Assembly (NCBI GenBank): GCA_946886875.1
Contig: CAMPJN010000032.1
Coordinates: 1-17,384, forward strand
Source of the DNA: an uncultured Pseudomonas sp.
Lineage (GTDB): Bacteria; Pseudomonadota; Gammaproteobacteria; Pseudomonadales; Pseudomonadaceae
DNA: 17,384 nt
Reading direction: 5' to 3'
The position numbers were made by a program, and so were the translations under genes. Below, piece by piece: positions 15,586 to 17,384 of this stretch; the stretch's first letter is position 1; every line of letters begins with the position of its first letter. The notes beneath the pieces are model-generated. The model did not search any database and was not told where the DNA came from. It worked only from the letters and a program-made list of their open reading frames with translations.

Positions 15586-16275
15586 GTGATTAAGTGGTTT
15601 GCTCCAGTTTTAGCCGTTTCGGCCGTACTGAGTGGTTGTACCTCGGTGCCGCGCGGCTCTATTCCAGTGGTCGACTCCAGCTCCTCGATCTATGAGCGGC
15701 AGGAGGATCGCGCAGGCGTTTATGGCAGCTCTGCCGCGCAGCCCCAAAGCATTCCTGAAGACTCAGGTGTGGTGGTCATGGTGCCTCAGGGTGGAGGCAG
15801 TTCGGCGCCGATTCAGACCTTCCCGGCGCCGAACGGCTCGCCAGGCAGCTCTATCAGCAGCGAGCCGATCAGTACCGGCGGCTATGCTGCGCCGGCGCCC
15901 AGCGCTCCTAGCGGTATTCCCAGTGGCGGCGGTTTGGCTGCCGACGAGCAATTGGATGGTCCGGTTCTGGCGTTGCTGAGCACTGCACAGCAGCAACAGG
16001 TTACTGGCGACCTGAATGGTGCGGCGTCCAGTCTGGAGCGCGCTCAGCGCATCGCGCCGCGCGAGCCGCAAGTGCTCTATCGCCTGGCCCAGGTGCGTTT
16101 GGCCCAGGGCGATGCGGCGCAGGCCGAGCAGTTTGCCCGTCGTGGTCTGAGCTATGCCAGCGGTCGCCCGGCGCTGCAAGCCAGCTTGTGGGAGCTGATC
16201 GCCCAGGTGCGCGAGCAGCAGGGCGATACGGCCGGCGCAGCGCAGGCACGGGAACAGGCGCGGGTCAGTCTTTGA
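15586..16275 (+). CDS. lpoP: PBP1b activator lipoprotein LpoP (TPR-containing)
   Basis: A 229-aa lipoprotein with lipobox VLSGC, cysteine at residue 18, so it should be lipid-anchored after export. A long Ser/Pro/Gly-rich linker (about 45-120) reaches out from the membrane. The C-terminal part (about 125-228) is helical with TPR-like repeats (GDLNGAASSLERAQRIAPREP; RLAQVRLAQGDAAQAEQFARRGL). Its position directly after mrcB and its architecture match P. aeruginosa LpoP, the outer-membrane activator of PBP1b that substitutes for E. coli LpoB. The GTG start at 15586 has AGAGGG 6 nt ahead and lies 16 nt after the mrcB stop. Its stop overlaps the next ATG by one base. Identification is from context and architecture, not a search. 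Confidence 0.85.
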   Translation: MIKWFAPVLAVSAVLSGCTSVPRGSIPVVDSSSSIYERQEDRAGVYGSSAAQPQSIPEDSGVVVMVPQGGGSSAPIQTFPAPNGSPGSSISSEPISTGGYAAPAPSAPSGIPSGGGLAADEQLDGPVLALLSTAQQQQVTGDLNGAASSLERAQRIAPREPQVLYRLAQVRLAQGDAAQAEQFARRGLSYASGRPALQASLWELIAQVREQQGDTAGAAQAREQARVSL

Positions 16276-16604
16276 TGGATGCGCGGGTGCCTGTGTTGGC
16301 CCAGCAGTTACTGCTGATCGAACGCGAACTGCGCGTGCAGGGTTGGTGGCAAATCGAGCCACCCAGCGCGCAGGCGCTGGCCAGTCAAGAGCCGTTCTGT
16401 GTTGACAGTCTGGCGTTCGAGCAGTGGTTGCAGTGGATATTTCTGCCGCGCATGAAACATATGCTGGAAAACGGCGCGGCGTTGCCCCGCGTTTCGGGTA
16501 TTCAGCCAATGGCTGAGCAGGTGTATGGCGAGCGTAGCGTGCAGGCCAAAGAACTCGTGCGTTTGCTGGGCGAGTTCGATCGTTTGATCGGCGGCGTACG
16601 CTAA
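16275..16604 (+). CDS. YqcC-family protein (DUF446)
   Basis: A 109-aa soluble protein with the YqcC landmarks: LLIERELRVQGWW near the start, then PFCVDSLAFEQWLQWIFLPRMKHML and a C-terminal LLGEFDRLIGG. The family function is unknown; in E. coli yqcC is next to the tRNA pseudouridine synthase gene truC. Here it is coupled to lpoP by a TGATG overlap, and no pseudouridine synthase gene follows. The following 145-base gap to the converging DUF4124 gene contains no clear terminator. Confidence 0.88.
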   Translation: MDARVPVLAQQLLLIERELRVQGWWQIEPPSAQALASQEPFCVDSLAFEQWLQWIFLPRMKHMLENGAALPRVSGIQPMAEQVYGERSVQAKELVRLLGEFDRLIGGVR

Positions 16605-16749
16605 CGGAGCGTTGCGGCGCTGGCGCACCGAGTTAGGCGAGGTTGCATTCCGGCCTCGAGCAGGGCTTTGCGAGCGGCGAATAGGTCGCTCGCGTAGACC
16701 GGTGCGGCCATTACCGCATGCGCATCCGGTCGCGCGCTGAGGATTCGGG

Positions 16750-17187
16750 CTACTTGCAGTTTTCCGCAATCGCCTTCTTGGCTTCAGTGATACGCTGCTG
16801 GCGCTCGTCTTCGCCCAGTCGACGTACTTCACCGTCTACTTCCACACGGATTCGCGGATTGTTTTCCAGCTGAGCCAGATTGGTGCGGACGTCTTCGCAA
16901 TACTTCTTGCGTTCGGCCTCTTTGGCGGCGACTTCTTCTTTGGCCTTCTTATCGAAAGCGGCCTGCTCGGGGTCAGCAATGCTCTCGAAGGTTGGCGCTG
17001 GCTGCTCTTCCTCCACTGCTTTGGGCTGCGGAGCGGAAGTGTTGATGCTGGTCGCTGATTGACCTTGCGGCGGCTGCGAGCCGAAGTGAGTGACGCCTTG
17101 AGCATCGACCCATTTATATACCTGGCTGGCCATGGCGGATGCGCTCAAGGCGAGTAGCAAGCTGGTAGTGAGGATAATACGGCGCAT
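16750..17187 (-). CDS. Exported DUF4124-domain protein
   Basis: A 145-aa protein with a signal peptide (MRRIILTTSLLLALSASAMA, cleavage after ASA/AMA near residue 20). The DUF4124 core is QVYKWVDAQGVTHFGSQPP. A low-complexity Gln/Pro/Ala linker follows, then a charged, probably coiled-coil helix (AFDKKAKEEVAAKEAERKKYCEDVRTNLAQLENNPRIRV). The two late cysteines (in KYCED and ENCK) could form a disulphide in the periplasm. Its role is not known. The ATG at 17187 has AAGGAA 5 nt ahead. It converges on yqcC. Confidence 0.88.
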   Translation of the reverse strand: MRRIILTTSLLLALSASAMASQVYKWVDAQGVTHFGSQPPQGQSATSINTSAPQPKAVEEEQPAPTFESIADPEQAAFDKKAKEEVAAKEAERKKYCEDVRTNLAQLENNPRIRVEVDGEVRRLGEDERQQRITEAKKAIAENCK

Positions 17188-17239
17188 GCTGTTTCCTTTT
17201 TTTAGGCTGCCAAATTATGAGCTGCAAAACCCGCTAGTT

Positions 17240-17267
17240 ACTATAACCAAAACGCTCCAATCGTCAT
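17240..17267 (-). promoter_or_regulatory. Candidate promoter of the DUF4124 gene
   Basis: On the minus strand ATGACG (17262-17267, 4 of 6) and TATAGT (17240-17245, 5 of 6) are spaced by 16 bases. They would give a start near 17233 and a leader of about 46 nt. Prediction only. Confidence 0.35.
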
Positions 17268-17310
17268 CCTGCACGCTGTTAACGCAGAAGATTGCAGAAT
17301 CCATCACGGA

Positions 17311-17384
17311 TTACTTGACTTGCTCCCGACGAATCCGAACAATTCCACGTTCGCTGTAGTGGAGTCCGCCGCAAGCAGGCTTTA
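17311..17384 (-). CDS. Possible 3' end of an unidentified minus-strand gene
   Basis: Reading in from the right edge on the minus strand, one frame is open for 23 codons and ends KPACGGLHYSERGIVRIRREQVK, then TAA at 17311-17313. The composition looks protein-like. I do not recognise the family, and 23 codons are too few to be sure it is coding. If real, it would lie upstream of the DUF4124 gene in the same direction, about 120 nt away. Confidence 0.3.
   Translation of the reverse strand, partial: KPACGGLHYSERGIVRIRREQVK

Overview
The window looks like a core-genome segment of a gamma-proteobacterium of the Pseudomonas group. It is GC-rich with compact operons. Much of its gene order matches what I recall of the P. 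aeruginosa phuUVW - prrF - cbpA - tfoX-like - mrcB - lpoP neighbourhood. That comparison is from memory; no search was run. The species cannot be named from the sequence. A single rather than tandem PrrF gene argues against P. aeruginosa itself.

Layout. (1) 1-111, minus: 5' end of a small Rieske [2Fe-2S] protein. (2) 285-3013, plus: heme-uptake genes phuU (permease), phuV (ATPase) and phuW (ChaN-like lipoprotein). (3) 3226-8681, plus: a tight four-gene operon of a 66-aa two-helix membrane protein, a sodium/solute-symporter histidine kinase with a STAC-like linker, a stand-alone receiver, and a 706-aa membrane protein that joins PAS and a dead histidine kinase to an intact DnaQ-type exonuclease. 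REP-like palindromes lie on both sides of this operon. (4) 8814-8962, minus: PrrF iron-responsive small RNA with its promoter and Fur box. (5) 9063-13132, minus: cbpA-like cyclic-nucleotide-binding protein, TfoX C-terminal-domain protein, SAM methyltransferase, pentapeptide-repeat protein and an APH/P-loop dual kinase. (6) 13251-16604, plus: mrcB (PBP1b), lpoP (its lipoprotein activator) and a yqcC-family gene. (7) 16750-17187, minus: exported DUF4124 protein, followed by a possible 3' end of another minus-strand gene running off the window.

How they fit together. phuUVW and PrrF are both iron/heme functions: the transporter brings heme in, and PrrF represses iron-rich proteins when Fur is inactive. 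The four-gene operon is a separate signalling unit of the CbrA/CrbS/MxtR type, a family tied to carbon-source sensing. It appears to have been placed between phuW and prrF. mrcB and lpoP form the peptidoglycan synthase/activator pair.

The most unusual item is the membrane-anchored pseudo-histidine-kinase/exonuclease fusion (6561-8681). In it the phospho-acceptor His, the N-box Asn and the glycine boxes are all lost, while every DEDDh exonuclease residue is kept. It is encoded directly after a receiver that has no output domain, which suggests an unusual signalling-to-nuclease link.
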